DNA of 64,000 bases from Bettongia penicillata ogilbyi (Eukaryota > Chordata > Mammalia > Diprotodontia > Potoroidae): contig JAJHZJ010000271.1 in the NCBI GenBank assembly GCA_023548195.1, positions 733,065 through 797,064 of the forward strand, in the 5' to 3' direction. A program made the translations under genes and the position numbers. This document shows, one piece after another, positions 1 to 12,257 of this stretch. The notes under the pieces are model-generated. The model had not been told where the DNA came from. It did not search any database and saw nothing but the letters and a program-made list of their open reading frames with translations. Within the stretch, counting starts at the first letter, position 1. Each line of letters begins with the position of its first letter.

Positions 1-1745
1 TTAGAAACTCCACTGCCTGTAATTGACTTCCTGGTCACAGTTACCAGATGGAGAGGAATCCTTGCAGTCAAAAGGGAGTAGCAGCCCTAGTTGTAGTTCC
101 AGTGCAAAGAGAGAGCCAGGGTCCTAGTTCCTGATCAGTGATTCAGTGTAGTGAGGACTGGGAGTAGTTGTGGTCACAGGGAAGTAGAGATTCTACCTGG
201 GTAAGGATGAGAACGCAGACCAGTACAACGATGACTATACCTATCCTTTCACTACCTTGGAAAAATAAAAAAAAATTACAGAGCCTCAGAATGAGATTGG
301 GGTTGTGATCACCTGTCCACCCAGGGTGAACAGAGCTAAACTCTCACATAAAATCGAAAGTCAAGAAATAAGCTAAAAAAATACTAGCAAGCAACAACAA
401 AAGAACTTGGCCATAAAAAGCTATTATAATAGCAGAGAATTTCAAGATCCAAATTTAGAAGATGGTCATGACATGAAAGTATAAACAAGCAAAGCCTCAA
501 AGAAAAAGAAAATGCAGGGCTGAAAGAGCTGCTAAAAGATCTAAGGAAAGATTTTTCATTAAGACAAAGAATTATTTTAAAAATTAGAGTGGAAAAGAAA
601 AAAAGGGAAAAAGAAATGAGAGATATTCCAGAAAATTTGGAGGAGAGAATTAGCAGTCTGGTAAATGAGGAAAAAATACTGAAAAATAACTCCTTAAAAA
701 CTGTCCAAAAATTAAAAGAGATATAAATCCTAAGTGAAAAAATGACTCCTTATAAAGTAGAAGTGTTCAAGTGAAAAAAGAGGTATAAAGCCTCTCTGAA
801 GAAAAAAATTCCTTAAAAATTATAATTAGACAAAGAAACTAACAACCCTATGACATCAAGAAACAAAAAGACAAAAGAATGAAAAACAGAAAAAAATAAC
901 AAATATCTCATCAGACGAAATAACTGACCTGGAAAATAGATTGAGGAGAGGCAAATTAAGGATTATTGAACTACCTGAAGGGCATGATCAAAGTAAGAGT
1001 CTAGACAACATATGTCAAGAAATTATCAAGGAAAACAACCCCAACATTCTAGAAACAAGGCGAAATTGAAATTAGAATAATCTACCTATCATCACCTGAA
1101 ACATATCCCAAAATGAAGACTCCCAGGAATATCATAGCCAAATTATAGAACTCCCAGGTCAAAGAAAATACTTCAAGGAAACAGAAAGAAACCACTCAAA
1201 CATCGTGGAATCACAGTCAAGATCATAAAAGATTTAGCAACTGCCACATTAAAGCAGCAGGGGGCTCAGATTATGATATTCTAGAAGGCAAAGAATCCAG
1301 GATTAAAACCAAGAATAAACCCCTCAGTAAAACTTCAGGGGCAAATAGATATTTAATGAAATAGAAGATTTTCAAGAATTCCTAACGAAAAGACCAGAGC
1401 TGAATAAAAAAATTTGATTTTCAAACACAAGACTTAAGTAAAGCATCAAAAGGTAAACATGAAAGAGACATCGCAAGGACTCAAAAGAGCTAAACTACTT
1501 ATATTTCTATATTGAAAGATGATAAATTTAACTCCTAACAACTTTATCATGATTAGGACTCTACAAACATAGAAGGCTTATAACTAACTCAATTATGTTG
1601 GGATAATTTCAAAATAATGAAATAATGTGATAAAAAGGAATTCACTGAGAGGGTGAAGGAGAGGAAAAATTGGGGAAATTAACTCACACACACACACACA
1701 CACATACACACACACACACACACATACACCCAACTCAATTGGATA
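1..1745 (+). mobile_element. Degenerate HAL1/L1-type element (5'UTR, ORF1 remnant, CA tract)
   Basis: The window opens inside a decayed element of the family seen better preserved at 34.7, 42, 54 and 58.8 kb. An ORF1-like A-rich coiled-coil stretch runs from about 480 to 1437. It shares recognisable stretches with the younger copies, such as the region around 915-1000 (ACCTGGAAAATAGAT) and the ORF1 end near 1420-1437 (TTTCAAACACAAGA). No continuous reading frame survives. A CA-rich tract at 1682-1728 sits where the other copies carry theirs. The 3'UTR stops early, near 1745, where L1 ORF2 sequence follows. HAL1 elements are known L1 relatives with ORF1 but no ORF2. Boundaries are approximate. 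Confidence 0.75.
1682..1728. repeat. (CA)n microsatellite inside HAL1
   Basis: Alternating CA interrupted by CATA units. It lies at the conserved post-ORF1 position of the HAL1 family, so it is part of the element and not an independent microsatellite. Confidence 0.9.
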
Positions 1746-1784
1746 TAAAAGCCTATCTTACCCAATGGAACTTTATTTTTTAAA

Positions 1785-2950
1785 TGATAATTAATAGCTA
1801 TCTAAAACTAAGAGTAAGCCTTACCTGTAATAAGTACAAATAAGTAGCCTTCTCAGTAAAATGAGATGTGAAGCAAGGATGTCCATTATCATCATTATTT
1901 TTCAATATTGCATATGTCATTTATAGCAATAAGAAAAAAAAATCAGAAGAATAAGAATAGGCAGTGAGGTCACAAAGCCATCATTTTTTAAAAATGATAT
2001 CATGATATACTAAGAGAACCCAGAGAATCAACTAAAAACAGTTGAAATAATTAAGAACTTTAAGAAAATTACAATATAGAAAATAAGCCCACATAAATTA
2101 TCAGCATTTTTATATATTACAAATAACACTTAGCAGAAGAAATGAAAAGAGAAGTTTAATTGAAAATAACTGCGTGAGTATACCATACTTGGGAGTCTAC
2201 CTAGCAATAAAAACTCATGACATGTATTAAAAACAAATATAAAACATTTCACACAAGTAAAGACATTTAAACAACTGGAGAAATTAATTCCTCATTGGTA
2301 GGTCAAGCCAATGTAATATAAATGACAATTTTACCTAAATTAATTTACTATTCAATGTTATACCAATAAAGCTATCAAATTCATTTTATACAGATAAAAG
2401 AAATAATTATGGAATTCATTTGGAGAAAAAATTATATAAGGAAATCAATGAAAAATGTATTAAAGAAAGTCAACCTAGCAGTACCAGATAATCTGGTACT
2501 GGCTAAAAAATAGAAGGCTACTGTGAAATTGAATAGGCATACAATACAATTAGGCACATAATATAATAAAAAAAAACAAAACTGTAGTAGTCTAGTGTTA
2601 GATAATCCCCCAAATCACAGATTTTTGGGACAAGAACTCACTATTTTGCAAAAATTGATGTAAAAACTAGAAGTAGTCCAGCAGGAAACAGGCATAGACA
2701 AAGATTTTACACTGTATTACAAGATAAGGTCACAATGTAAATATGATTTAGTCATAAAAAGGTGATATTGTAATCAAATTAAGAGAATGTGGAAAAAATA
2801 CCTTTCATATCTAAATGGAAAATTTTATGGCCAAAAAAGAGACAAGATAATGAGAGGCAATATTCTGCTTTCTGATTCTATGTAATGAAAGAGTTTTTGA
2901 ACACACAGCATCAATGCGACCAAAATACCTGGAATGGAACTCACTCTGAA
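1785..2950 (+). mobile_element. L1 ORF2 fragment (reverse transcriptase, C-terminal half)
   Basis: Translation in broken frames gives VKQGCPLSSLFFNIA near 1870-1917, the conserved L1 reverse transcriptase motif block just before the catalytic FADD box. It continues through ENPRESTK-like, YLGVYL-like, IPIKL-like and LQDKVTM-like stretches in the expected L1 order to about 2950. Stops and indels are dense, so the fragment is dead. It starts inside ORF2 with no 5' end and follows a HAL1 3'UTR directly. It could be a separate old L1 into which the HAL1 inserted, or a composite. Confidence 0.8.
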
Positions 2951-3089
2951 TTTCCTTTCTTTCTGCAAAGGATTCAATTTGGCATTTTCTATAGTTGTTT
3001 TGTAGGAGAAGTTTGGGGAGGATGTTTGTCAAATGTAACCCATTACTATGTCATCTTGACTCCACCTCTTTTCAAGTTCCATTTCACTC

Positions 3090-4060
3090 TAATCCAACAA
3101 ACATTTAGTAAGTGCCTACCATTCACAAAATGTTGTGATATGCACTGGGAATTAAGAAAGAAGGAATAAATATTATTCATTTAAAAACATTACCTGAAAC
3201 ACAGACATTGATGTTGATAGATGGCTCTAGGAAATAAACGTTCAACCTCCACAGTTATTGCAATGAGCAACACCAATCAGTAACTTCCATGAACTTCAAG
3301 GCATGATGACCTTTCTGGACATTGCACTTAGTAATTGTTTCTCCAAGTGTTGACTGCAGCCCCCATCTTGTCAACAGCCACCGTGACTTAAGACTGCAAG
3401 AAAGTTCTTGATACTGTCAAGTGCTTCAGCAATACACATAGCTACAGTTTCAATAGAAATGAAACTAAGGAAAATGGATTACCATCATTTTGCTTTTCTA
3501 CTGAGTCCTAAAGAAAATTGGTTAATCTGACTTGTAGATAAAATACATTGTCACCTATCAAAGTGTGAGTTCCTTGAGAAAGAGATTTTTGCTTTTTCTG
3601 TTTTTGGCCTTTGAACTTAGAGTGCGCTTTGCAAATTTTAAAAGTCCTATATATTCATACATCCATCCATTCATCCATAATTCCATCCTTCCATCCATCA
3701 AACAAATAAGGATTTCTTAAATTGCTATTACTTTAAATCACTGTACTAGGTACTACAAAAATGCAAATATAATGTCCCTTCCCTATAGGATTATAATGTA
3801 TAAGAAAAAGATCAGACATTTATATACGATGAAAGATAATAAATATCAAAATTACAAAGATAATAAAAACAATAAATGCTAATGAAACTTAAGCAAGATA
3901 GAGATTCATCAAGTACAGATGGAATAATGAAGGAAGCTCAAAAAGATTTTGACTGGCTTTGATTGATGAGTAGTTCTGTAATAGACATAGAGAAAAGGGG
4001 AAATTGCATGAGGAAAGCTATGAAGGTTGGAGCATAATTGTACAAGGAATGGTAAGTAAT
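3090..4060 (-). mobile_element. Possible L2/CR1-clade 3' fragment
   Basis: The stretch beginning AACAAACATTTAGTAAGTGC near 3097 resembles the reverse complement of L2/MIR-type 3' ends. The following sequence (ACTGTACTAGGTACTACAAAAATGC, then TATAGGATTATAATG) is of the same style. Divergence is high and this is a recognition call only. An ATCC-rich simple repeat at 3656-3702 interrupts it. Confidence 0.35.
3656..3702. repeat. (ATCC)n-like simple repeat
   Basis: Imperfect CATC/ATCC tetranucleotide run (CATACATCCATCCATTCATC and on). Confidence 0.8.
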
Positions 4061-6578
4061 AAATATTATGTATTAGCATATAGATTTTGAATTCGTGGTC
4101 AAGTTAATTTTCTATCTCTATTTTTCCAATTATATGTATATCTAAAAAAAATCTAAGACTCTTTGTTTCTAACTCAATGATAATGCACATATATAAGGCT
4201 GAAACCTGAGATGCTTAATTTCTATCACTCCATTGTCCTAGTATTGATGATAAAACTCATCTCTTTTGAATGGATATGTATTTCATTGAAGAGTCTTGGT
4301 AATAATCTAGAAAATGTTGCAATTAGGAAGATACTGTTTATCAAAAGGAATATCATAATTTTAATTGATAAGGAATACTTCTTATAAAAAAAATGAACTA
4401 CATAAGTACTTACAGGGAAAGGAATGTCCAGAAAAGATGTGTTCTAGGGAAAAGAAAACAAAGCAAAGCAAAAAACAAACAAAAAACAATCACTTTCTGG
4501 TTCTTTCAGAGAATTACAAAATCTTTGCCAATCAACACTGTGATGTTGTTCAGTCTTCTTCAACATTCATTTTTAAGAAGATGATGAGCTTCAAATTTTT
4601 TTCGACCTCTCTCCCTCACACTATCCTTCCTTAAAGGGTCAAGTAATGTAATATAGGTTATACATTTGTAATCATGTGACCATATTTCCACATTAGTCAT
4701 GCAGTGAAAGAAGAAACAGGACAAAAGATAAAAGTCACAAAAAAAAAAAATAAAAATAAAAAAACAAAAAAAAAATAGTTTGATTTGATCTGCATTCAGA
4801 AGCCATGGTTCTTTCTCTGGATGTGAGTAGGATTTTCTATCATGAGTTTTTTAGAATTGTCTTGGATCACTGTTTAGCTAAGAGCAAGGTCAATCACAAT
4901 CCATCATTGAATAGTGTTTCTCTTCCTGTGTATGTTTTCCTGATTCTGCTCACTTAACTGAGTTCATGTAAGTCTTTCCAGGTTTTTCTGAAATCTGCCA
5001 GCTCATCATTAATTACAGGAAAATAGTATTCCCTTATATTCATATACCACAACTTGTTCAGCCATTCTCCACTTGATTAGTCACTCAATTTCTATTTCTT
5101 CACCACCACAGAAAGAGGTGCTATAAATATTTGTGTACATGTATGTCTGTTTCTCTTTTTTAAAAATCTCGTTGCAATAAAGACCTACTAGTGTTATTGC
5201 TAGATAAAAGCACATACATAACTTCACTGCCCTTTGCACATAGTTCTAGACCCCTCTTCGGAATGGTTGGATCAGTTCACAACTCCACTAACAACGCATT
5301 ACTGACTGAATATTCTTACATCCTCTCTAATATTTATCATTTTCCTTTTCTGTCACATAAGTCAAACTGATATTTATAAGGTGGTCCTCAGAGTTGTTTT
5401 AATTTGTATTTCTCTAATCAGTAGTGATTTAGAAAATTTTTTCCTGTGACTACAGTCAGCTTTAATTTCTTCATCTGATGATTGCCTGTCATATCTTTTG
5501 ACTGGTAATCAACTGGGGAGTGATTTGTATTCTTACAGATTTGACTCTGTTCTCTATATATTTGAGAAATGAAGTCTCAATCAAAAATACTTGCTGTAAA
5601 AATTGTTTCCCAGATTTTTGTTTTCCTTCTAATCTTGGTTATCTTGGTTTTTTTCTGCAACACCTGTTTAATTTAATATAATCAGAATTATCTATTTTGT
5701 ATTAATAACTTTCTCTATCTGTTCTTTGGTCATAAATTCTTTCTTTTTCCATCTGACTGGCAAACCATTCCTTACTCTCCTAATTTGCTTGTTGTATCAA
5801 CCTTTAGGACTAAATCATGTGCCCATTTTGACCTTATCTTGGTATAAGGTGTGAGATGTTGTTACATGCTTAATTTCTGCCATACTATTTTTCAGTTTTC
5901 TCCAGCAGTTTTTGTCGAACAGTGAGTTCTTATCCCAGAAGCTAGAGTTTGGGAGTTTATCCAATAATATCATACTAAAATCATTTACTACTGTGTCTTG
6001 TGTATCTATTCTATTACACTGATCCACTACTCTATTTCTTAACCAGTATCAAATTGTTTTGATGATTTCTGCTTTATAAAATAGTTTTTATCTGGTAAAA
6101 CTAGGCTACTTTCCTTTGAACTTTATTTCATTGATTTACTTGATGATCTTCTGTTCTTCCAGATGAATTTTATTATTTTTTTAGCTCTATAAAATAATTC
6201 GTAAAAGTTTATTTGGTATGGAACTGAATAAGTAAATTAATTTATGTAGGAACGTGATTTTTATTTCATTATCTTGGCCTATCCATGAGCAATTGATATT
6301 TTGCCAATTGTTTATAAGCACAATTGTATTCACATAGTTCCTGGGTTTGTCATAACAGATATATTCCAAAATATTTCATATTGGTTGCAGTTATTCAGAA
6401 TGTAATTTCTCTTTTTATTTCTTGCTCTTGGGTATTGTTAGTGATATAAAGACATGCTGGTGATTTATATGGGTTAATTTTATATTCTGCATCTTTGCTA
6501 AGAGTATTAATTCTTTTGAATAGCTTTTAGTTGGTTCCCTAGTTTTGTTTCTTCATTGCTTAATCTAATTTTTTTCAT

Positions 6579-6767
6579 TTATTTTTCTTCTCTTACTGCT
6601 ATATCTAATATTTCTAGTAAAATATTGAATAATAATGGTGATAAAGGGCATCCTTGTTTCACTCCTTTTCTCATTGGGAATGCTTCTAGCTTATCCCCAT
6701 TACATATAATACTTGCTACTGCTTTTAGATAAATACTATTTGTCATTTTAAGTGAAAGTCTATTCAT
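6579..6767 (-). pseudogene. L1 ORF2 reverse transcriptase palm fragment
   Basis: Sixty-two codons remain open. They include FPMRKGVKQGCPLSPLLFNI, a textbook non-LTR reverse transcriptase motif (GVRQGCPLSPLLFN consensus), followed by a LLEILDIAVREEK helix. This is the best-preserved piece of the 4.5-7.8 kb L1. Flanking frames are broken and no active protein is possible. Confidence 0.9.
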
Positions 6768-6981
6768 TCCTCTACTCTCTAGTGCTTTTTAATAGGAATG
6801 AGTGCCATATTTTGTTAAAAGCTTTTTATGCATCTATTGAGATAACCATTGCTAGTTTTGTTATTGATATGGTCAATTATGAGGACAGTTTTCCTAATAG
6901 TGAATCAGCCCTGAATTCCTGGTATAAATTTTACCTGGTCAGAGTATATTATCCTGGTGATAAATTGCTGTAATATCTTTG

Positions 6982-6984
<3 letters not shown>

Positions 6985-7022
<38 letters not shown>
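6985..7022. repeat. (TA)n microsatellite
   Basis: Perfect alternating AT/TA run inside L1 ORF2 sequence; it must have expanded after insertion. Confidence 0.95.
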
Positions 7023-7025
<3 letters not shown>

Positions 7026-7820
7026 ATTTGCATCAATATTCATTAGGGAAATTAGCCTCATTTTTTCTTTGTTTTGGCTCTTCATGGTTTAGGTATTGAT
7101 ATCATATTTGTATCATAAAAGGAATTTGGCATAACTCCTTCTTTGCCTATTTTTCCAAATAGTTTATATAGCATTAGAAGTAATCTTTCTTTGGATGTTT
7201 GATAGAATTCAGTGGTAAATACATTGGGCCCTGAAGATTTTTTCTTAGGGAGATCATTGATGACTTGTTTAATTTCTTTTTTTCTAAAATTAGGTTCTTT
7301 ATGTATTTTATTTCCTTTTCTGTTAATCTTGGTAATTTACATTTTTAAAATATTCATATGTTTCTTTTAGATTGTCAGCTTTATTGACATACAGTTGGGC
7401 AAAATAGCTCTGAATTATTGTTTCAATTTCCTCTTCATTGGTGGTGAATTCATTCTTTTAATTTTAGATAGTGGTAATTTGGTTTTCTTCTTTTGTTTCT
7501 TAATCAAATTACTTGAAAGTTTATTTTGTGGTTTTTCTTTTCATAAAACCATCTCAGTTTTATTTATTAGATCAAGTTTTCTTGCATTTAATCATATTAA
7601 TTTCCCCTTTGATTTTAAGTCTCTTATAACGTATTTGATTGGAGATCTTTAAACTGTCCTTTCCCTCATTTTTTTAGTTGCATGTCCAATTCATTGATTT
7701 GTAATCATTTGTAATCATTTAGAGATAAAAAATTCCCCCTAAGAGTTGTTTTGGCCATGTCCTACAACTTTGGTTAGGTTGTCTCATTATTATCCTTTTC
7801 TTGAATGTAGCTATTATATT

Positions 7821-9017
7821 TCCTACATCTTATTCCCCCCAATTAAGTTTTTCTCTTTACTTTCACCCTAGCCCTTCTCACCAGTGTTTTGTTTCTGATT
7901 ACCACCTCCATCAATTTGCCCTCCTTTCTGTCAGGCCTCCCTTCCCCCCACCTTTCTTTCCCCTTTTCCCTCCTGTTTTCCTGTAGGGTAATATGAATTT
8001 CTGTACCCAACTGAGTGTGTATGTTTTTCCTTCTTTGAACTAAATCCAGAGAGTAAAGTTCAAATAATGTTTCCCCCCTCCCTTCTTTCTCTCTATTATA
8101 ATAAGTCTCTTACATCTTTCCATATAATATAATTTGCCCTATTCTGCCTCCCCTTTCCCTCTTATCGCAATACAATACCTTTTTCCACCCATTAATTATT
8201 TTTCATATCATCACATCAAAGTCAACTTATATCCATACTCTGTCTATGTATACTCCTTCTAACTGCACTAATAGATTTACAGTGTTCAAAAGTTACAAGT
8301 GTTCCTGTTTAGGGAGGTACACAGTTTGATCTTATCGAATATCTTTTTTCTTTCCCATTTGACTTTTCACACTTCTCTTGATTCTTTAAAGATCAAATGT
8401 CCTATTCAGCCATGGGCTTTTCATCAGAAATATTTGGATGTCCCCTATTTCCTTAAATGGTCACCTTTTCCCCTGAAAGATTATGCTCAATTTTTCTAGG
8501 TAGTTGATACTTTGTTTTAATCCAGGCTCCTATTCCTTCTGAATTATCATCTTCTAAACCCTTTGATCCTTAAATGTAGAAGCTGCTAAATCTTACGTAA
8601 TCTTGACTATGGCTCTGTGGTATTGGAATTGTTTCATTTTCTAGCTCCTTGTAGCATTTCTCCTTGGTCTGATATCTGGAATTTGACTACACTATTCCTT
8701 GGAGATTTTATTTTGGGTTCTCTTTCAGGATGTAATCAGTGAATCTTTTTAATGACTATTTTACTCTCTGGTTCTAGGATATCAGGAGAGTTTTTCTTGG
8801 TGATTTCTTGAAAAATAATACGCAGTCTCTTTTTTATGGTCTTCAGGTAATCAAATAATTTTTAAATTGTCTTTCCTGGATCTATTTTCCAGATTAGTTG
8901 TTTTTTTTTCCTGTGAGGCATTATACATTTTCTTCTATTTTTTCCTCCTTTTATATATTTCACTTGACTTATTCTTGATGCCTGATAGAGTCACTACCTT
9001 TCACTTGCCCAATTCTA
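7821..9017 (-). mobile_element. Old HAL1, 3' half (minus strand)
   Basis: C/T-rich plus-strand sequence reads on the minus strand as the purine-rich HAL1 3'UTR. From about 8330 to 9000 it reads as the C-terminal half of HAL1 ORF1, with many stops. The piece stops at 9017 within ORF1, where an L1 3' end intervenes, and the same element resumes at 10023. Confidence 0.75.
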
Positions 9018-10022
9018 TTTCTTTAATTTAAAAGTTTTTATTTTCCCCAATTACATGTTAGGAACATTTTTAGCATTCATTTACACAAGATTTTAATTCC
9101 AATTTTTTCTCCCTCCATTCTTCCCTCTTATATTCTGAAAATTGTCAGTTTGATATAGTCTATACATGTACTGTAATGTAAAAATATTTCCATACTAGTC
9201 ACAGTTGTGAAAGAAGAAACAGATTAAAAGAATAAGAAAATAAGAAAAAAGTAAAGTAAGTGAAAAAAATGCCTCAGCCAAAATTCAGAGCCCATCTGCT
9301 TATAGATAGCATTTTCCTTCCGGAGTTCTGTGTACTTGTCTTAGATCATTATGTTGCTGGGAAGAGCTGAGTCATTCATTGAGTGTTCACTTCACAATAT
9401 TGCTGATACTATGTACAATGTTTTTCTTGTTCTGCTCATTTCACTTTGCATCAGTTCATATAAGTCTTTCCAGGTTTTACTGAAATTTGGCAGTCCATCA
9501 TGTCTTTTTGTGCAATAGTATTTTATTACATTCATATACCACAGTTGTTTAGCCATTCCCCAATCAATGGGCATTCCCTCAATTCCCATAATTTTGCCAC
9601 CACAAAAAGGTCTTTATTTTGTTATTGTTTATTCATTTTTATTATAGCAATGAATAAGTTTTGCACATGTAGATCCTTTTCCATTTTTATATGATCTCTT
9701 TGTAATACAGACCTTATAGTGATATCACTCAATCAAAGGATATGTCAAAGGTCATGGGTCCCAATTTTTCTCCAGAAAGTTTGGATAAGTTCATAGCTCA
9801 ACCCACATTACACCGATGTCCCAATTTTCCCAAATATCCAACTTTTACCATTTTCCCTTTTTGCCACACTAGCCAATCTGGTAGGTGTAAGGTGATATCT
9901 CATATTTGTTTTAAGTTGCCTATCTCTAATCAAAAGTGATTTAGAGCACTTCTTCATATGCCTACATACAATTTTTGTTTCTTCATCTGAAAACTACATG
10001 TTGATACCCTTTGACCATTTAT
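9018..10022 (-). mobile_element. L1 3' end inserted into HAL1
   Basis: Minus-strand L1 3'UTR plus ORF2 C-terminus. The peptide KQLWYMNVIKYY...FSKTWKDLYELM (within 9392-9589) is the conserved L1 ORF2 C-terminal block. Flanking HAL1 pieces are colinear. A short direct repeat, CCAATTCTA, is present at 9009-9017 and again at 10023-10031, consistent with a target-site duplication. The insertion is 5'-truncated to about 1 kb. Confidence 0.75.
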
Positions 10023-10968
10023 CCAATTCTAAATTTTAAAGAATTTTTTTCTTCAGTCATCTTTTGTACCTCCCTTTCCATTTGGTTGATTCTACCTTTA
10101 AAGGAGTTGTTTTCTTCAGTTGATTGTTTTTCCCAATTTGGCCAATTCTATTTTTCAAGGAGTTTTTTTTTTTAATTTTTGAAAAATAAAATTTGTGCTT
10201 TCCTTTTCAACCTGTTTACTCATTTTTTTCATAATTCTCTTGCATTACTCTCATTTCCTTCTCCAGTTTTTTCTCCTTCTCTTATTTGATTTTTAAAATT
10301 CTTGCTGAGATATTTGAAGAGAACATTTTGGGCTTGAGATGATGTTAGCCCTTAAGGCTTAACATTGTTGGCGTTTTGACAGTATTGTCCTCTTTTGAGT
10401 TTGTATTTTGATCTTCCCTGTCACCTCCACTTTCTGTGGTCAGGGCTCTTTTCTATTTCTTACTCATTTTTAGCCTAATGTTGAGCTCTTCTCCTGGGGC
10501 ACACAAACCACTGTCCCACCTTCTTAAGATGGGGGAAAGGGGCCTGGTCACTGAGGCTTCAAGTGCTTATGGCTTACGCACTTCACAGTGGTGGCCTAGT
10601 TGAGTCATTCCTGTTGTGCTGGGGCTGTAGGACTCACAATTTTCCTTCTGTGCTGTAGCTGGAGGTCTCACAGCTGGCCTATTGTGTTACTGACCTGCTG
10701 AACTAGGACCCAGGGGCCTCAGTTGCTAATCTGTGCTATGGCTAAGAACACTGGTTTGCCTGGATATTGTCTGTGCTGGACTGTGCTGTCATTTTACCCA
10801 AGTGAGACAGACCTTTCCTGAAGTCCATCTAAGTTACCTTAAGCTGGAAATTTCTTTTTACTCTGTTTGTGGATTTTGTCATTCCAGAATCAATTTAGAG
10901 GCTTAGTTTAATATTGTTTCTGAGGAAACTAAGGAGAGTTCATGCATCCTTCTTACTTCTCTTCACCA
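10023..10968 (-). mobile_element. Old HAL1, 5' half (minus strand)
   Basis: Continuation of the 7821-9017 element. It holds the ORF1 N-terminal coiled-coil coding region (10023-10330) and then the GC-richer 5'UTR up to a CACCATTTTGCCAG terminus near 10968, the reverse complement of the family's 5' start. A poly(T) stretch near 10167-10178 (poly(A) in ORF1 sense) lies at the slippage-prone A-run described in the findings. Confidence 0.7.
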
Positions 10969-10969
10969 T

Positions 10970-11878
10970 TTTGCCAGTTGTAATTTTTAAGGAATTTATT
11001 TTCTTCCATCAAATCATGTGGTTCCTTTTCCAAGCTGTGGACTCTTTTTTTTTTTTTTTTTTTATAGTTCTCTTGCATAACCCTCATTTATTTTCCTAAG
11101 TTTTCTTCTACTTCTTTTACTTGAACCTTTTAATTCCTTTTAAAGCTCCTCCAAAAGGAACTTTTGGGTATGAAAAATCAATCAATATTTCATTTTGAGG
11201 CTTCACATGTAGGAATTTTTACATTTAGTTCTCTTCTGAGTCTTCACTGTTACCATAGTAGCTTTCCATGGTTTCTTTTTTATCTGTTTGTTTGATTTTT
11301 GTTCAGTTTAAAAAAATAAGCTCTATTCCTGAGCATAGATGGCATTGTCCCAGGCTTCTTGCACTGGGGACAATGGCCTTAGTCACTGGCTTTCTGCACT
11401 GGGCCCTCTGGGGTTCACGGCTTTCCCAGTGCACCAGGGTATCCTGATATTATGCCTGTTTTGCCCTGAGTTCCAGGTCTAGCAGTTTTCCTGCTCTGCT
11501 GGAGCTAGAGACCTCATAGCTGGTCTTCTGTGTCACTGACCTGTTGTGTCAGTATCATGGGGCCTAGGTTGCAGATCTGTGCTGTGACTAACAGCCTTTC
11601 ACTGGCTTGCAGAGGCCCTGACTGCACTGGGTTGTGCTCCCCTTTTATGCAAGTGGAATTGACCTTTCCTAAAATCATTCTAAGTTATCTTGGAATGGAA
11701 AATTGTTTCACTCTGTCTTTTTGTGGATTCTGTTGCTCCAGAAGTCTTTTAGAGGATTGATTCAATGTTTTCTTTTTTTTTTTTCTGCATGTGTTTGTGG
11801 TGGGGGGGGGGTGGGAGGCAGGACTAGAGAAAGCTCAGGAAACTTTTTGACATTGGTCCATCATCTTGATAGAACCCC
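10970..11878 (-). mobile_element. Second HAL1 5' fragment (minus strand)
   Basis: This repeats the same order, ORF1 N-terminal coding then 5'UTR, immediately after the preceding copy. It ends near 11878 with CCATCATCTTGATAG, a degenerate complement of the family start. It contains poly(T) at 11045-11063 and a G-run near 11800-11811. Either this older copy was the target for the neighbouring HAL1, or two pieces were brought together. Confidence 0.65.
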
Positions 11879-11881
11879 TGT

Positions 11882-12255
11882 CCTTCATTTTCAAAAAGGA
11901 ACAATAACATCACAAGGTGATGACTTGGGCAGGAATTGTATTTAAGTGAAACAGAGTTATTCTGAGTAATCAACCTCACCCTGTCTTCCTGCATCAATGA
12001 AGTCAAGTGTAAAGACAAAAGCCATGATGATTGGTAATGTCCCAGGATGTCTTGGGTCACCTTGGTGTCTTTTATATCTGATAGAGATCTCAGAGATCCA
12101 CAGTACCTGCTACAGCAGCTTTTGTAGCCATTAGAATAAATTGTTCTCATCTGTCCATTGAACCAGGTAAAATCTTCACATGCTTGGAGTAGACAACTAC
12201 CTAACTCACGGGTTTGAAGCCTATTGTTTACCTTCAACCTGCTTTAGTCCATTTT
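11882..12255 (-). repeat. Marsupial interspersed repeat (SINE-like), minus strand
   Basis: CTGTCCTTCATTTTCAAAAAGGA, CATCACAAGGTGATGACTTG and later blocks are recognisable as an abundant marsupial dispersed repeat. Its 3' half is related to the tail of the SINE at 18226-18540, in reverse orientation. A 137-codon open frame across it is accidental and resembles no protein I know. Confidence 0.55.
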
Positions 12256-12257
12256 CC

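Larger units (their letters stand above)
4545..7820 (-). mobile_element. L1 element, minus strand: 3'UTR and ORF2, 5'-truncated
   Basis: Read on the minus strand, this is a long L1 fragment. At its low-coordinate end is the 3'UTR, with a T-rich block (A-rich on the plus strand at 4738-4777). ORF2 follows in reverse order up to about 7820. Peptide islands of L1 ORF2 are readable: DTVVNDF...SSFWDKNSLFDKNCW (5815-6027), NWQNINCSWIGQ (6187-6369), and the reverse transcriptase block (6579-6767). The FADD catalytic segment that should lie just 3' of the 6579-6767 block is not readable as an ORF. A (TA)n tract at 6985-7022 interrupts the coding region. No complete ORF remains. Confidence 0.88.

Noticed and set aside
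11824..12237. A 137-codon minus-strand open frame as a small gene
   Set aside because: It covers a dispersed repeat and the end of a HAL1, and shows no domain.
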